The notes: a model not told the origin generated them from the sequence alone. A stretch of DNA of 64,000 nucleotides from Dichotomocladium elegans (GCA_025716815.1 JAIXMN010000003.1:806001-870000), one strand, 5' to 3'. Shown: positions 45,273-57,627, numbered from the stretch's first letter. Made by a program: numbers and translations.

Positions 45273-47220
45273 AGTTCATTAAGAGCAAGAAGATAAAAAA
45301 GAGAGAGTTATACACTTTCACATATAGTATATACATAAGTTACCCTTCTCCTCCGTCGTATAATGTTTCGCTCCATGTCAATATTAAAATCCACTTTTTC
45401 CGTCCCATTTCGCGCAGGCATTTGGCAAGTAGTAAGATCTCGGGAATAAACGTCACCCTGTGCACAAGCTCTGTCATCTGATATCCTTCGGGTAACTCGT
45501 ACTACATAATGATGTCATATCATCTTTCCTAACATTGTCTGACTCCTTGCGTTTATATGAGCTTGAGCGGGGCCCCTGTTTGTTGGATTGAGAAAGAAAT
45601 TTTTGCTATGGAAAACTGCATGTCTACAAGTCAGAAAATGAAACGTTGGCATTTTTTTTTGCTTTACCGGATCGATTGCAGGGAATCAAGCTAGCATAGT
45701 AACTCGCATTGGACTGATGCAGTCATATCAACCGCCTATTTGAACAATAAACCTACTTTTGTCTCTGTACGATCCATGGCGTATGTTTGGCCTGTCTCTT
45801 TTGATACCGTGACTGACATGGATCATGTCAGATGCAAACTGCTTCTTTAAACACATCCCCGGTACAGACGCTGAAATCGCACGTATACTTTAGTTTAGAA
45901 AGCAGTATAAACAAGAGACAAAGTCTATAGCAATAAAGCATCATTCAGCTACTGAACCCTTTCTTGGTCTACTTTCCTTTCGTGTTCAAGCAAAAATAAA
46001 GATGACAGAAACGCCGTAACAAGCCTAGATAAAAAAAAAAAGACAAAAGGGGGAGTCCCAACCCGCGATGGCGGTTGCATGATAAATTCTCTCCAACGTG
46101 CCATCTTACAGCCGTGCCAGTGCTCTGAGTTTTCCCTGCTGTATTGCTACCCTCGGGCATTTCCCCAGTATTGAACAACCTCCTAACCCAGGCCTACGCC
46201 CAGACCAGAATGTTGGACACCAGACTCTGCAAGACACTGTTATCGACAAGACTACCATGCAACCGTGATTCCACCTTCGGATTGATTCATCCCTTTATAG
46301 ACCACCACTCGGCTTACAGAGGGGCGCGACACCCTCCGGTCGATCTGTTCCACCGATCTTGGTTTCCTTATAAACAGTGTCTCGGCAGGGCCAAGTACAA
46401 GTTGTGGGACATCCTTTTTAAATCCAGACAGTCTTCCAACTTTTCCCAAAGTCGAAGACCTTTTCATTGTTGAACGCTTTTAATGAAGTTACAAACACTA
46501 CAGAGATATGTGGGTAGATTGGTACTATTTATTTCCTTGTCCACCCCCCCCATTGGACACTAGTGGGATCTACCCGTTTTGAATTTTTTTTTTCTAATCA
46601 AAGTATCCACGTGCTGTCTTCCAAAACTTGAACCTCCAGCGACCCTGGAAACAAATATCCGACTTATTGAAGCCGGGAGTATGATCGAGGCTATTTATTC
46701 TTTCATCCTCTTGTGTGTTTCCATCATGTTCTGTGATTCAGAAAATTCGTCTAGCTAGCCCCGGGAAGAATGAGAAAGAGGGCAAAACACCGCAGGTAAA
46801 AAGTTAAATTCCACCATAGAAGAATAATCACGACATTAAGGGCAATAAAAGAAATACAAATCGTCAAAAGGAGTGCGACATATAGAATAGCATACTGTCC
46901 ATGTAATGTTTGCGGTGGATAGATGAGCAGGGTTCGGGGGTAACGACGGTGAGCGTAATGATTTCATTCACAGGTACGAACATGTGCAAGTTGCCTGGGA
47001 CAGTGAGTGGTATGTGGAACACTGCATACAACCGTCCATGTGTAAGACAGATGCTCGTTGCTTGAATACTTTTATTTATATAACTCGAGAAGAAGATGGT
47101 TTCTTTCGGGGGTGTGGCGGTTGAGCAAGATCGATTTTACGGTATTATACAATGGCTTATCTGTACTATATTATTATTGTTTGGGTAAGAAGGGTGTGGG
47201 GGTGTGGGGAGTACATATCC
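45273..47220. other. Intergenic region
   Basis: About 1.9 kb without a supported gene. A plus-strand frame at 46144-46473 (109 codons) has no motif. It has several T/A runs (45652, 46569) and is otherwise unremarkable. Confidence 0.4.
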
Positions 47221-47856
47221 CTAAAGGAGCAAGGCCGCGGACCCAGCCACAGCGACAGAAGCGATGAAGCTTCCGAGTTTGAGTTGGGAACCGGCGGAAT
47301 CAGTAGGATGGCTGGCAACGGGGGCGGAGGTGATGGCGGGACTACCGGCGGCGGAAACGCTCTGCGAAACAACACCTGTCGGCGTCGCGGCCGCCGAGAC
47401 AAGGGAACGTGAGGAAGACGGCGAGCCATTGGGATCAGCGCAGGCGTCGTTCATATGTTGGCTGTACCATGTGCAGACCTGACCAAACTCGGTCTGGGTG
47501 AAAGCATCCTGATCAGCCTTGGGACAACTCATCATGCAGATGCCGGAGGTGGTCATGAATTGTGTATATGCGGGCGTTCCCTTGGCACATCGGTAACTCA
47601 GAGACTTGATGAAGTTGGGCGAATTGGGATCCTCTGTGTAGTCTGCGTATTGTTCCAAGCCAGCTTTCTGATCAAATGGCGCCAGAATATTAGCCCTTCT
47701 CTTCCATCAACTTCCCACTTCACGCGCACTTGCCTTATTGCATTCACTGATACAAGAACTAACAGAGGAAAAGTTGTAGCTGGGATTGCAGTTCTGGGCA
47801 GCAGCGACAGAAGCGTATCCAGCAACAGCAAGTACCGAAACAAGAGAAAAGCGCAT
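47221..47856 (-). CDS. Secreted eight-cysteine protein, probable GPI anchor
   Basis: Probable cell-surface protein of unknown function. Exons 47856-47734 and 47667-47221 give 189 residues. A signal peptide is clear (MRFSLVSVLAVAGYASVAAA, cleavage near 20). The mature part has exactly eight cysteines (C23, C35, C39, then YRC, GIC, MSC, QVC, DAC), enough for four disulfides. A Ser/Thr/Pro-rich spacer and a hydrophobic end (LKLGSFIASVAVAGSAALLL) resemble a GPI attachment signal. The spacing does not fit the CFEM consensus, although the layout is similar. The intron must use a GCAAGT donor (47733-47728): GT alternatives shift the frame. Good candidate for a lineage-specific wall protein. Confidence 0.82.
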
Positions 47857-48295
47857 TTTATAAATTATGTTGTTGATGAAAGAAACGTAAACTTTTTATA
47901 TAAAAAAAAAAGGAGGGGCGGGTCAACTTTTTCTTTTCGTACCCGTTCACACGTATACGCATCCATATGCTCTCTCTTTTTGATAGGTAGACAAGTAGAA
48001 TTCTAAGATTGCTATCAGATACTCTCCAATTTTTTGGGGGGTGGCACGACGTTTGCGTTTCGGCGCCATTTCTCCTTACAAAACAGGCTTACGATCTGAT
48101 AAAATACCATCATACAAGCGATACGTGCTCCATTTTAGGAATGAAAGCCAACCATCTGATAGTCCTATAGGAAGCTGACATACTTTTATCGAGTTACACA
48201 GACGGAGCATTGTGTTTTTTTTCGCGCTGCTTATTTGCAACCCCGGATTACCGGAGCATCTACCTGTTGCATAGGCGATGAGCGGTCAAACGCAG

Positions 48296-48298
<3 letters not shown>

Positions 48299-48329
<31 letters not shown>
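48299..48329. repeat. (GA)15 microsatellite
   Basis: Perfect GA dinucleotide run, the longest simple repeat in the window. Confidence 0.95.
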
Positions 48330-48332
<3 letters not shown>

Positions 48333-49089
48333 GTGGCACATCAACACGATGCTTCAACCACCTATGTGTCAGTGATGGATGCAGCATACTTTGTGATTTT
48401 TTCTGTTTAATTTTTCTACTTTATCTGAAGCTGGGCAAGACAAGTCGCCAGAGGAACAGCTAATAGTGTTTATCTTACATGGTTCACAAATGGCACCGGC
48501 CGCCGGGGAGTGTTTGAAAACCATGGCTTACGATACTGTTTAAGAAACAGTCCATATCAGAAAGGTAACACCTTCCAAGTGTTCAGATGAGCCAAGATCC
48601 TTCACATGCATGAGATATCGATATCAAATCTGAAATGAATCAGATCTTTTCCTTCCCTCCCTCCAACTTGAAAACCGCTGTCTCTCCATACCGATGAGCT
48701 TGTTGAAGTAGGCATAGGTAGGAAGGGATAGACGCGAAACTTCAGTGATAAATATATGCTGACCAGTGAGCAAATGCTACAGCAGCCATGTCGAGTGCGA
48801 ACATCTTCCCACGATTGAAGCACGTCCGCAAAGGGGTCACTTGAGGGGCGAGATAGCCAACATCTTGCAGGCCGCTTTTGTCTCACCGTTGAATCACCGC
48901 CAATGATCCATGCGCACCTAACTTGATCTGATAACCATCCGTTTTCCCTCTGGACATTCCCTGGTGCGACATGCGAAAATCTCCCGTTAAAAAGCACATC
49001 CGTCTGTTCAACAAAGCAACGCGCTTGATTGATATAAGCATCTTATTCTCAGTACATTTACCTTACTATCGCATTATAGCTGCATCACA

Positions 49090-49146
49090 TATACATACAT
49101 ACATATATACGCACACACATACATACACATACACATACATACACAC
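49090..49146. repeat. CATA/CACA-rich simple repeat in the MFS leader
   Basis: Imperfect ACAT and ACAC units run to the first possible MFS start codon, so they would lie in the 5' untranslated region or promoter. Confidence 0.8.
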
Positions 49147-50762
49147 ATGCATATACCATTCTTCAAAAAACGGGAGGCACATCCGCCACAACTGAGCAAA
49201 ATGTCAGAAACATGCGGAGGCGACGGTGTACTTCATATGGATGATACAACCAAGGCTCCAGATTCAATAACCAGCGAAGTCATGCTCGAGAAGGGCCTTC
49301 CTGAGTGTCCCAACCGGAAAATCTTTGGGTTCCTATGGGTGGCGCCGCACATCAACGAATTCAATCTGATGGCATTTCTCCTTTCAATATTCACGTCCTT
49401 GGCCGTTATTGTCTATTTCGCGGCTGCCCAGTCTTGGGTGCTCAACGTTATTTTGAAGATGAGCGGCAACACGGGTGACGCGACTGGATCGCTATCGACG
49501 TATTCCGAGATCATGTCCGTCGTTGCTGTGGTCATCTGGGGAACATTATCTGATCGAATGAGCAGACGCTCGATCATGTCCATTTCGCTGGTAATCATCG
49601 GCGTCATCACAATTGCTTATCCTCATGCCAAAAATCTTTATCCGACCTTATTGATTTTGCGCCTGATCTATTCTATCGGCACAGCAGGCGTGACCTGCAT
49701 GATGGCGGCCATGATGGTGGAAATCATGGGCAAACGAAACGGCTTCCTGGTGGGCCTGATCGGAATCTGCACCGGTCTCGGCGCGATCTTCGCAGCCTTC
49801 TGCCTCTTTAGTGTGCCTTCCCGCTTCGCCTACCTCCAGAAAGACCTCTACGACCCTATCAGCATCGTTGTAGGCTATGCGACCATCGGTGCATGCTGTG
49901 CATTTGTCGGTTTCCTTCTGTGGCCCGCAATGCCCAAGAAAAAAGGTCCAGGCAGCGATGATGCCGTCGCCGTTCCGACCGAACGGCGTTCATACAAGGA
50001 CTTCTTTATCCGACTCTACAGAGGCATCAAGGCCGGCAAAAACCCGAGCATAGCGCTCGGGTTCATCTCAAGTTTCTTTGCACGCGCAGACGAGATCGTG
50101 ATCAGCAACTTTATCTCTTTATGGATCCAAGAATATTACATCGAGGCAGGCATGTGCACCATCGGCGCTACCTGTTATCCTGCGTCCGGCACCACAGAGA
50201 CCATGACAGGCATTGCACAGTCTGTCGCATTGGCTTCCGCGCCGCTCTTTGCGATCATGAGCGAATTCCTTCCCAAAGAGTACGGTGTCATGCTCGCAGG
50301 CGTCATTGGAGCCGTTGGTTGTTTCCCCTTCGCCCGGTCGCTCGATCCTACGTCCAATACCAGTCTTGCATATGTTATTCTGATAGCCATTGGCCAATAC
50401 GGTAAGCATCTCCCATGACGCGCGGTGATTGTTATTATTATTTATTCTGACGCGCAATTGGCACATCTGCCACCCACCGATGGGGGTGCGTTATAGGCAT
50501 GATTATTTCTGGCATGGCCATGATCGGAAATAACAATATCGAGCCTGATATTCAAGGAAGCGTGGCCGGGGCTTACTCTTTCTGTGGCGCGATCGGCATC
50601 ATCATCGTTTCAAAGATCGGTGGCGTGCTCTTTGACAAGTTTATGAAGGGTGCCCCCTTCTTATTGCTGGGGATCGGTCATGTGATTTGTTCTCTGTTCG
50701 CTCTCGTCCTTGCTTGTATCCGACTTTTCCATTACATTCGAGACAGAAGACAGAACAAATGA
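49147..50762 (+). CDS. Major facilitator superfamily transporter
   Basis: Twelve-span MFS permease of unknown substrate. Exons 49147-50401 and 50497-50762 give 506 residues. A second in-frame ATG at 49201 in better context (AAAATGTC) would give 488, and I cannot decide between them. The loop between helices 2 and 3 has GTLSDRMSRR, a normal MFS motif A. Hydrophobic segments include FLLSIFTSLAVIVYFAAA, LLILRLIYSIGTAGVTCMMA, and in the last exon AYSFCGAIGIIIVSKIGG and APFLLLGIGHVICSLFALVL. The intron lies in the loop before helix 11 (IGQYG / MIISGMAMIG). The central loop is long and charged (MPKKKGPGSDDAVAVPTERR). Confidence 0.9.
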
Positions 50763-52051
50763 AAAGACAGAGAGAAAGAGAGATAAAACATTATACTATA
50801 CATTTATTGCTTTGCTTTTAAATTTGTTCATATACTATGATAAGTTCCAATGTAACAATCTTACTGCGCATATGGAGGATTTGGCAGTAAAGAGGAAAAC
50901 TGGTGTGATGAGCAACGTGTCTTTTTTAACGGAATAGCGGTGAGCGAGTGGTAAATATTTCAACACACACACTCTCCTCATATCACGTAGCTGGAGCTTG
51001 TGTGTATATGAAAAGGAGCAGGGACGTGACTAATTCAACAAGTCATATCTGCACAGGTTCTCCTGCTCGCCTGTAAGATTTGCAAGACGAGTGTTTACTC
51101 TCACGCGTTGATATATGCGTTAGAAAAGGAAGGGACGGAATACAATTTCTCGCCCAGGAAAGGGTACTCTGAAATCACCCAAAGAGAGAGCTACATGTGA
51201 TCTTTGGGGACAACCGGTATGGATCGAACATTCATAATGAAACTGTTCCAGTTGGCTCGTTCATACATTAATTGCTGTTTTGTGGTATATTTTTATGATG
51301 GAACGATTACTACAGCCGGTATCTACCACCGAACCGCTATACACGGTCTTTTTTTTTTGTTTGATTTTGAGTATTTCAATGCGAGTATATGTTTGCAATC
51401 GAAGTGAGTGGCCGTCTTTTTTACGCAGCAACGAAAGAGTTCATCCCCGTACGCAACTGGCGCTCGCCCTGTTTCTGGCCACGTTATCTCCCAACTGCAA
51501 CTGCAATGATTTAGACAGGTAGGGCTACAATAAAATGTATAATGGAAGATCGCCATGAAAATGGGTGAACGAGAACTTGCACAATTGGCCCTAAGGATGG
51601 GTTATCGTATTCCAGAATGGTACTTTTTATCCCAGTTTTGCGGAACCCCAGAAGACATGATGTACAAACTCTTATCACCTTGTACCTCTTTACAATATGA
51701 TCCCCATGCTCCATGATTGCACTGCCTAAGGTTCCTTATAAAGCCATGCGAGACAATCACATCGACGTCGAATAAGGTATCCAGTCATGAGATGACAGAA
51801 ACAATAGCCGCGATACGAAGTTATATGCCTTGATTATGGTGTAGATTTAATGCAAGTCATTAAAGAGAGTTGAAAAAAAGTCCCTAGGGCTCGTCTAATT
51901 CAAATGATTGCTACAGATAGCTAGAGTCGGAGCGTCGTCGCTGGACCCCTGCTGCTTCTTCCATTTGCAACGCGATTGTGCTGTAACCGACGATGATCGG
52001 CGATGAATATGACAAGAGAAGGGGCGAAGGGTTAGGCGTTACGCAGCCACA
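50763..52051. other. Intergenic region
   Basis: No supported gene. Short minus-strand frames at 51323-51714 show a cysteine-containing stretch but no complete motif. Confidence 0.4.
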
Positions 52052-52759
52052 TCATTTCGATTTCTCGAGACTTTCAAAGATGGCCTCCATTTTTGGTAGG
52101 TCCAGTGTGTGTAACATGCGATTGGGCCGGCGGAATGCGACTTGTTCAGCCGGTAAGGAGAAGGCGCACTTTGGCTTCGCACCCTCAATGTCGAAATGCG
52201 GGCATCGGAAGAAGAGCTTGCACATATCACGCTGGCCATTTCCAAAATCGTCACTCTCGGCGGCCATTTTAACGGCAAGGCCGCAGAAACAATTCGGTGG
52301 GGGCGGAAAGCTTTTCGCATAGCCGTTGATAACACCAAACATGACACAAAAGGTGTAATTGAAATACGGACATACGCTCAGCTCGCAATCGTCCGGGTCA
52401 ATATCGGATCCTCCTAGCAGCTTTCCACGAAAGTAGTTCCACGCCCGCTTGTGCACATGGAATCCGCAAATATATTTCGAAGCCGGCAAGGAATCACACC
52501 CGAGGCGACAGCAATTGTACATGGGTCCCAAGTCAGTCTCGGATAGCAGTGCTGGTTTGCCGCAAAAACAAAATGGCATATCGGCTTCGCCCATTTGTTT
52601 CAGCTTCTTCGCAATTTCATCGTCTTTGGATGTTTGGGATGCAGGGCACGTAGTCGGATGTGTATGAGGAACAAAAGGTGCCTGAAACGGATTGAGCATG
52701 CTTTTGCTGTGATGAGGAGCGTCCTTGTCACGCTTGTTCCATTCGTATTTCGCTTCCAT
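52052..52759 (-). CDS. GRF-like double zinc-finger protein
   Basis: Single-exon protein of 235 residues, not assignable to a named gene. Two cysteine modules stand out: CFCGKPALLSETDLGPMYNC with CRLGC and later YICGFH (about 63-105), and CFCGLAVKMAAESDDF with MCKLFFRCPHF and CAF (about 155-200). The CxCG opening, the spacing of about 20-25 residues and the final CxF/CGF resemble GRF zinc fingers, which bind single-stranded nucleic acid. A third cysteine group (CELSVCPYFNYTFC) lies between them. The N-terminal 60 residues are hydrophilic. It lies 225 bp downstream of the septin gene on the same strand. The function is unknown, and nucleic-acid binding is inferred from motif shape only. Confidence 0.65.
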   Translation of the reverse strand: MEAKYEWNKRDKDAPHHSKSMLNPFQAPFVPHTHPTTCPASQTSKDDEIAKKLKQMGEADMPFCFCGKPALLSETDLGPMYNCCRLGCDSLPASKYICGFHVHKRAWNYFRGKLLGGSDIDPDDCELSVCPYFNYTFCVMFGVINGYAKSFPPPPNCFCGLAVKMAAESDDFGNGQRDMCKLFFRCPHFDIEGAKPKCAFSLPAEQVAFRRPNRMLHTLDLPKMEAIFESLEKSK

Positions 52760-52984
52760 GAGCTCTGTTAATTACGTTATGGAATGGTCTGTGCCAAGTA
52801 ATACATATGCTTGCACAGACAAGCACAGACAACAAAAGCAGCAAATGGATAAAGAAAGAAAAAGAGAGATAACGAGAGAGTGTGTGCGTGCGTGGTTGGG
52901 GTGACTGGACTAAACCACTTGCTTAATGTATTATTGCGTCTGAAAGAAAGAAAAAAAATTAAAGCTTCAGGAGCAAGCAAAGGG

Positions 52985-54768
52985 TTATTTTCGAATGGAT
53001 CTAGGCGAATTATGGTGACTATAATAGTAAGTATCCAATTCATTTTGCAGCTCTTTGATACGTTCGCTCTGCTGCTCCAGTTCCTTGTGAAGGCGGTCTC
53101 GCTCGCTCAAAAGCTTTGGAGGTGTTGGTGTGTAGATGTCAGTGCATGTAATAATCGCCTTTTGTTTTTATTTTTACCTGTTGCTCCCATTTGCGGAAGC
53201 GGGTCTCTTCCGCCTTGACTTGTTCTGTGAAGCGCTTTCGGAGCATCTCTTCCTCTTCCTTGAACTTCGCATTCTCCGTTGGTTGCGAACTAATGACACA
53301 CCCCGTTGTCAACTTTAATCCTATCTTCCTTTCTCCCCCCCCACCCCATTCTTCTCGTTCTTACCGAGGATCACCAAACTTGCGAGTTTCCATCTGCGCC
53401 TGACGGTAATTTTCATAGTGCAACTCCTCGGTGGTGGTAATGAGGTCAAGCATATGGGTTCGGATCAAGAGACTACGGAGCTTTCTAAAATCGCAGTGAT
53501 CATCATTCTCGACCTCGGCGCAGCCCCAGCTATACTGGCGCCCTTTGACACGGCGTCCATCGAGCGTCACGACGTCTTCGGTGGAACCGATGACAGCAAA
53601 GGGCAACGCAGCCATGATATTGGCGTTTCTCTTCGTGGTGGTCTCATCCTCGCTCTCGATAGGACAAGAGTAGACCTGGATATCCTGCGCAGAAATGACA
53701 GCGCGGATCTTGAAGAAGCAAGAGGGGAAAGGGGAGATTGCGCGTCAGAAAACAAGCATATAAGGAGATGTATGGATGGTCAGGAGCTTTCCCCCTCCCC
53801 CCCAAGAAGAGAAAAGAAGGGGAGAGCGGGAGAGATTGAACTAGGTGAAAGCGGGGGGTGGGAGTGGTTTGATGTGAGAGAGGAGGTGGGTAGAAGGGAG
53901 AAGTGGAGGAGGAGTTAAGGGGTGGAAGAAGAGGAGGAAAGAGAGGAAAGATAAACCCTTACATTTTGTTTAAACTTGGCTAGATCCGCAGGTGTAAGTG
54001 TGTCTGCCTTAGCAATCACTGGAATCAAGTTGACGCGCGAACCGAGGCGCTTCATAACTTCAATGTCAAGAGGCCGAAGACTACAAAGGATTGGTAAAGG
54101 AAGTCAATCCCCGCATGATTCTAAAACCATTCTGCATGCAGTGAACTAACGTGTGGCCAGTGGGCTTGATAAAATACAAGCAGGCATGGACACGCATGTC
54201 CACAACGCCTTCACGGGAAGGCTGTTGCTCCTGACGCATGTACTTTTCATGCTGGTCATCGATGAAGTCCACGATCGGGATCCAGCTATGGCGGTTGTTG
54301 ACATAGTCGCCAAAGCCAGGCGTGTCAATGATCGTCAATTTGACCTTGAACATCTTTTCCTCCAGCTCTGGATAGAATCAAGGAGGCGTTCAGTGAATGG
54401 AAGAGGTTTTGGTGTCCAAGGCCCTTCCTTACCCGCTTTTGTAATCTGGATCTGGACAGTCTTGTTGGCTGGCCTCAGTCTACGCTTGCTCAAATTCTTG
54501 GGCTCCTTGATCGTCGAGGTGAAGAGCGTGTTGACAAACGTGGTCTTGCCAACACCGGACTCACCTAATAGTCGTTCAACGCTCCGCTTCAAAGAGAGGG
54601 AGGCAAGGGAAGGAAGCACTTACCGCATACCATCAGCGTAAAGTTGGCACCATTTTTTGCAACAATCTTGTGTCGCTGGTTCGGGAGATTGGCGATACCG
54701 GTGCCAGTGGAAGTGATGGGAGCAGGTGGAGGTTGAGGAGCAACGTCGACGGGTGAAGAAGCGATCAT
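52985..54768 (-). CDS. CDC12: Septin, Cdc12/AspC type
   Basis: GTP-binding filament protein of the septin ring, used in septation and polarised growth. Seven exons: 54768-54624, 54564-54433, 54367-54151, 54080-53963, 53708-53365, 53289-53178 and 53113-52985, giving 398 residues. After a Pro/Ala-rich tail comes [20 protein letters not shown] (polybasic region), then G1 [10 protein letters not shown]3 [10 protein letters not shown]4 AKADTL and the septin unique element with [10 protein letters not shown]. The C-terminal 75 residues form a coiled coil ([20 protein letters not shown] onwards) ending [29 protein letters not shown] and overall length fit the Cdc12 group better than Cdc3 or Cdc10. 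Confidence 0.95.
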
Positions 54769-55585
54769 GAGTGAGTGATGAAGAGAAACAAGAGGAAAAG
54801 AAAAGAAGGCCCCATCCAACACACACAAATTTTCTTGCTCAAATTAAGGGGTGCAGGAAGAAAAAAAAAAAAAACTTCTCCTACTGTGGACACTTCTGGA
54901 GTTGCATTGGAGTTGCGCTCCTCTTTCAGCGACTCCTATTATGATTCTCTCTCTACTGCTCATGTGGTGTGTAGCTTTTGCTTATCATCTCTTCCTCCCT
55001 CCCTTCCTTCCCCCCAAAACATTAACTGATGAACTTCTTGACACAGTTGCAATTCGACTTCAAAGCATTGCTCTTGTTCGTTGGACCCTGCATAAATGAT
55101 AAACCAGTGTAAAAACAAGCCTTCGTGGGCTTGATTCTTTCACCTTCAGCATCTTTATATAGCCCAGATAGAGTGAAAGAGATTGCCTTATTTCGAAGCG
55201 AAAGAATAAGAAAGAGCGAGAACGAGACAGAGATAAAGCCCTCCCCATCCGCAAAAGCGTCCATCCCCCAAGCAAAATTATGAGAACGTTTCCTTCACGC
55301 TGGTATGGGACCGATGTGCGTATTTTAGAAAGAACGCAGACGCTCATGTCGTCACACAAATGATCACCGTGGTGATAACGCATTGGGAAATTGCCATGGT
55401 AAACCCAGGCGCCGTCCAACTCCTCACCATCAATTGGATTTGTAAAAATAAGGAGAATCTAGGTATTGTTTTTACTACTCAGACGAAAGAGGAAATTGTT
55501 AAATCGGAGGCCTTTTTCCAAAGCTTTAAGAGCGGATGAGCAGAACTCAGACGGGGTAGTGAGAGAAGACTTGACAGAACATGAT
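54769..55585. other. Intergenic region, septin promoter and PKA-R 3' flank
   Basis: A minus-strand frame at 55060-55419 reads GAWVYHGNFPMRYHHGDH but I recognise no family and see no splice-linked partners. It is left unannotated. Confidence 0.4.
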
Positions 55586-57087
55586 CTATCGTTGTTGCTG
55601 GCTGATGATAGCATGGTAATTCTCAGAGTTGCGTTTTAAGATTTCGAGAACAGGACCTAGAAGGCGAGTAAAGGCCTTCTTGCCTAACGTGGCGCACTTG
55701 AGGCGACCTCGTGCAATCACTGTTGCTGCTCGCGGAGAATCATTCAGCAGAGCCAATTCTGGAAATAAAAACCCACGGTGAGCTGTATGTCTCCTTCTCT
55801 CATGCCACGTGGGAAAACCAACAACAGCAGAAAATAAAGAACCGGTTTACCTCCGAAGTAGTTGCCCCTGCCAAGAGCATTGACCTCTTGCTGCACACCG
55901 TCAGAACCCTTCCTATAAACCCCAGCATCGCCGCTCTCGATGATATAGAATCGATCGCCGACATCTCCCTCATGCACGACTGTCTCACCAGCGTCAAAAT
56001 AGACAGTGTCAAGGGCATCAGCTATCTTGTGTCGTTCATAGGGCTCCAACGATTTGAGGAGAGGTACCTCTTCGAGGAAAGACTCATACATGCGTCTCTT
56101 TCTCGAGGTGTTCTCCATGAGGATTGTACGGAATGTGACGCGGTCGAGCGCCCAGAGGACGGCGTCCGAGGTAGCGATGATCGTGGCAGCGCGAGGTGCA
56201 TTATACATGAGCGCGAGTTCACCAAAACTACCGCCTGCCTCGTAGCTAGTGACCTTGTTGGGCGGTGCGCCGCCTTTGCTGATGTAGCAATCGAAGGTAC
56301 CCGACTCGACGACATAAAAGTAATCGCCGACAGCGCCTTGTTCAATCACGGTCTGACCGAGGCTAACACTCTTTTCAGCCATGGCGTTCACGACATCTTG
56401 ATATTGCTCCTCGTCGAGATTCTTGAATAAAAAGTTGTTGCCGACACTGGAGCGGATGCGGTCACACTGATCCTGATTCTTGGGAATCACCTGCTTGACA
56501 TAGTCGCGCCCTTGCGAAGGAGCCATCGACTCAGCGCTGACTGAGGTTCGTCTGTCCCGGTTGTACGAAGGCGGGGGGATACCAGCCAGCGGTTCTGTCG
56601 TAAACTTGTCTCTCACTTCGTCATCAAAATCTTCCTCCTCAAACTCGTCGTCGTCGTCGTCGTCATCCCGGTGATCGTCACTGTCCATCAAATGCTCTTG
56701 GGTATTGCGGGTATCTGGAGCGCCGTTTCCTGCCAGCGGGTGAAACTCGGTTGCTATTCATCATATCCCCCCCACGGCGGTTAGTTCACCAGGAAAGAAA
56801 ATCACAAAGTATGAAGAGAAGCTTCACCCTCCACCCGCCCGCATGTGCAGCCAAAGAAATAATGAACTTGAGCTAACAGGAGTGGGTGGGTACTCACCTT
56901 GGAACATAGGAACACGCTGCTCACGTACTTGGGCTCGCTGCTCCTCAAGCTTCCGGTTGAAAAAGTTGGCGCAATATTGCAACACATCTTCAGGCTGGTC
57001 CCGGCAGTAATCTGCATGCAACTCGGTTAAGAGTTGTGTGTACTCATCTGCGCTCGTAAATGTAAAGTTGCCGTCTAAAGTCATCAT
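55586..57087 (-). CDS. BCY1: cAMP-dependent protein kinase regulatory subunit
   Basis: Holds the PKA catalytic subunit inactive until cAMP binds. Exons 57087-56898, 56753-55851 and 55758-55586 give 421 residues. Residues 10-55 form the RII-type dimerisation/docking helices ([20 protein letters not shown]). A linker with an acidic run (D-rich, residues 87-109) precedes the inhibitor site RRTSVS (131-136), whose serine can be phosphorylated. Two cyclic-nucleotide domains follow, each with an intact phosphate-binding cassette: [17 protein letters not shown] and [17 protein letters not shown], the second split by the last intron after G. It is divergent from the Zn2Cys6 gene across 540 bp. Confidence 0.95.
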
Positions 57088-57627
57088 TGAATGTTTACAG
57101 GGAAAGAGGTGATGCCAAAAAGATGCGCGCAATGGATTTAGGATGAACGAAGGGGGTAAAGGCTAACCGCATACACTCCGAAAATGATTCAACACGCAGT
57201 CCGGCCCGGAGCTACGCTAATGGATGCACAAACCTATCACACTACTGGTACCCTCTCCCACCCCCAACTTTTTAAAATTGTACTCATCCTCTATTTTGGG
57301 AAAATGCCTACAGACGACTCACGAAGGCATTGCAGCAGCAAAAGGATAAGGGCATGGATGCCGGAGTGTGTGGCGCTAACGGAAAAGCAAAATCGCAGGT
57401 TAAAGACGGATCTATATAATGAAGAGCCGGTCCGATCTTGTCCTGGAGCTCGGCGGACAAGGAAGAAATATTCTCAAGACGGGAGAGCTATGCTGATCAC
57501 ATGACTAAAGTATTACGTTTGGAAATGCGCAGCAGATACCCCTCTCCGAACATGTACACACACACACAGACACTCACTCTTTCTCTCACTTCTATCTTCA
57601 TTTTTTAAAGCTATTCTCACACGTCGC
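57088..57627. promoter_or_regulatory. Shared divergent promoter region, PKA-R / Zn2Cys6 regulator
   Basis: 540 bp between two head-to-head starts. It contains a CA-rich tract at 57553-57572 and a CTTTCTCTCACTTC-type leader before the right-hand gene. No clear TATA box with good spacing for either. Confidence 0.4.

Larger units (their letters stand above)
47857..49146. other. Intergenic region with microsatellites
   Basis: It holds a (GA)15 run and, at the right end, a CATA/CACA-rich stretch before the MFS gene. A minus-strand frame at 48602-48997 (131 codons) has no recognisable domain. Confidence 0.4.

Noticed and set aside
46144..46473. 109-codon plus-strand frame
   Set aside because: No known motif; both strands are open here.
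47221..47856. CFEM domain assignment for the eight-cysteine protein
   Set aside because: Cysteine number fits but the spacing does not match the CFEM consensus.
48602..48997. 131-codon minus-strand frame
   Set aside because: Considered as a LINE endonuclease piece, but the expected catalytic motifs are absent.
51323..51714. Cysteine-containing minus-strand fragments resembling a SWIM finger
   Set aside because: The CxC...CxH spacing is incomplete and split across frames.
55060..55419. 119-codon minus-strand frame
   Set aside because: The first third looks protein-like but no family, start context or splice partner could be identified.
55711..56430. 239-codon plus-strand frame
   Set aside because: Antisense shadow of the PKA regulatory subunit.
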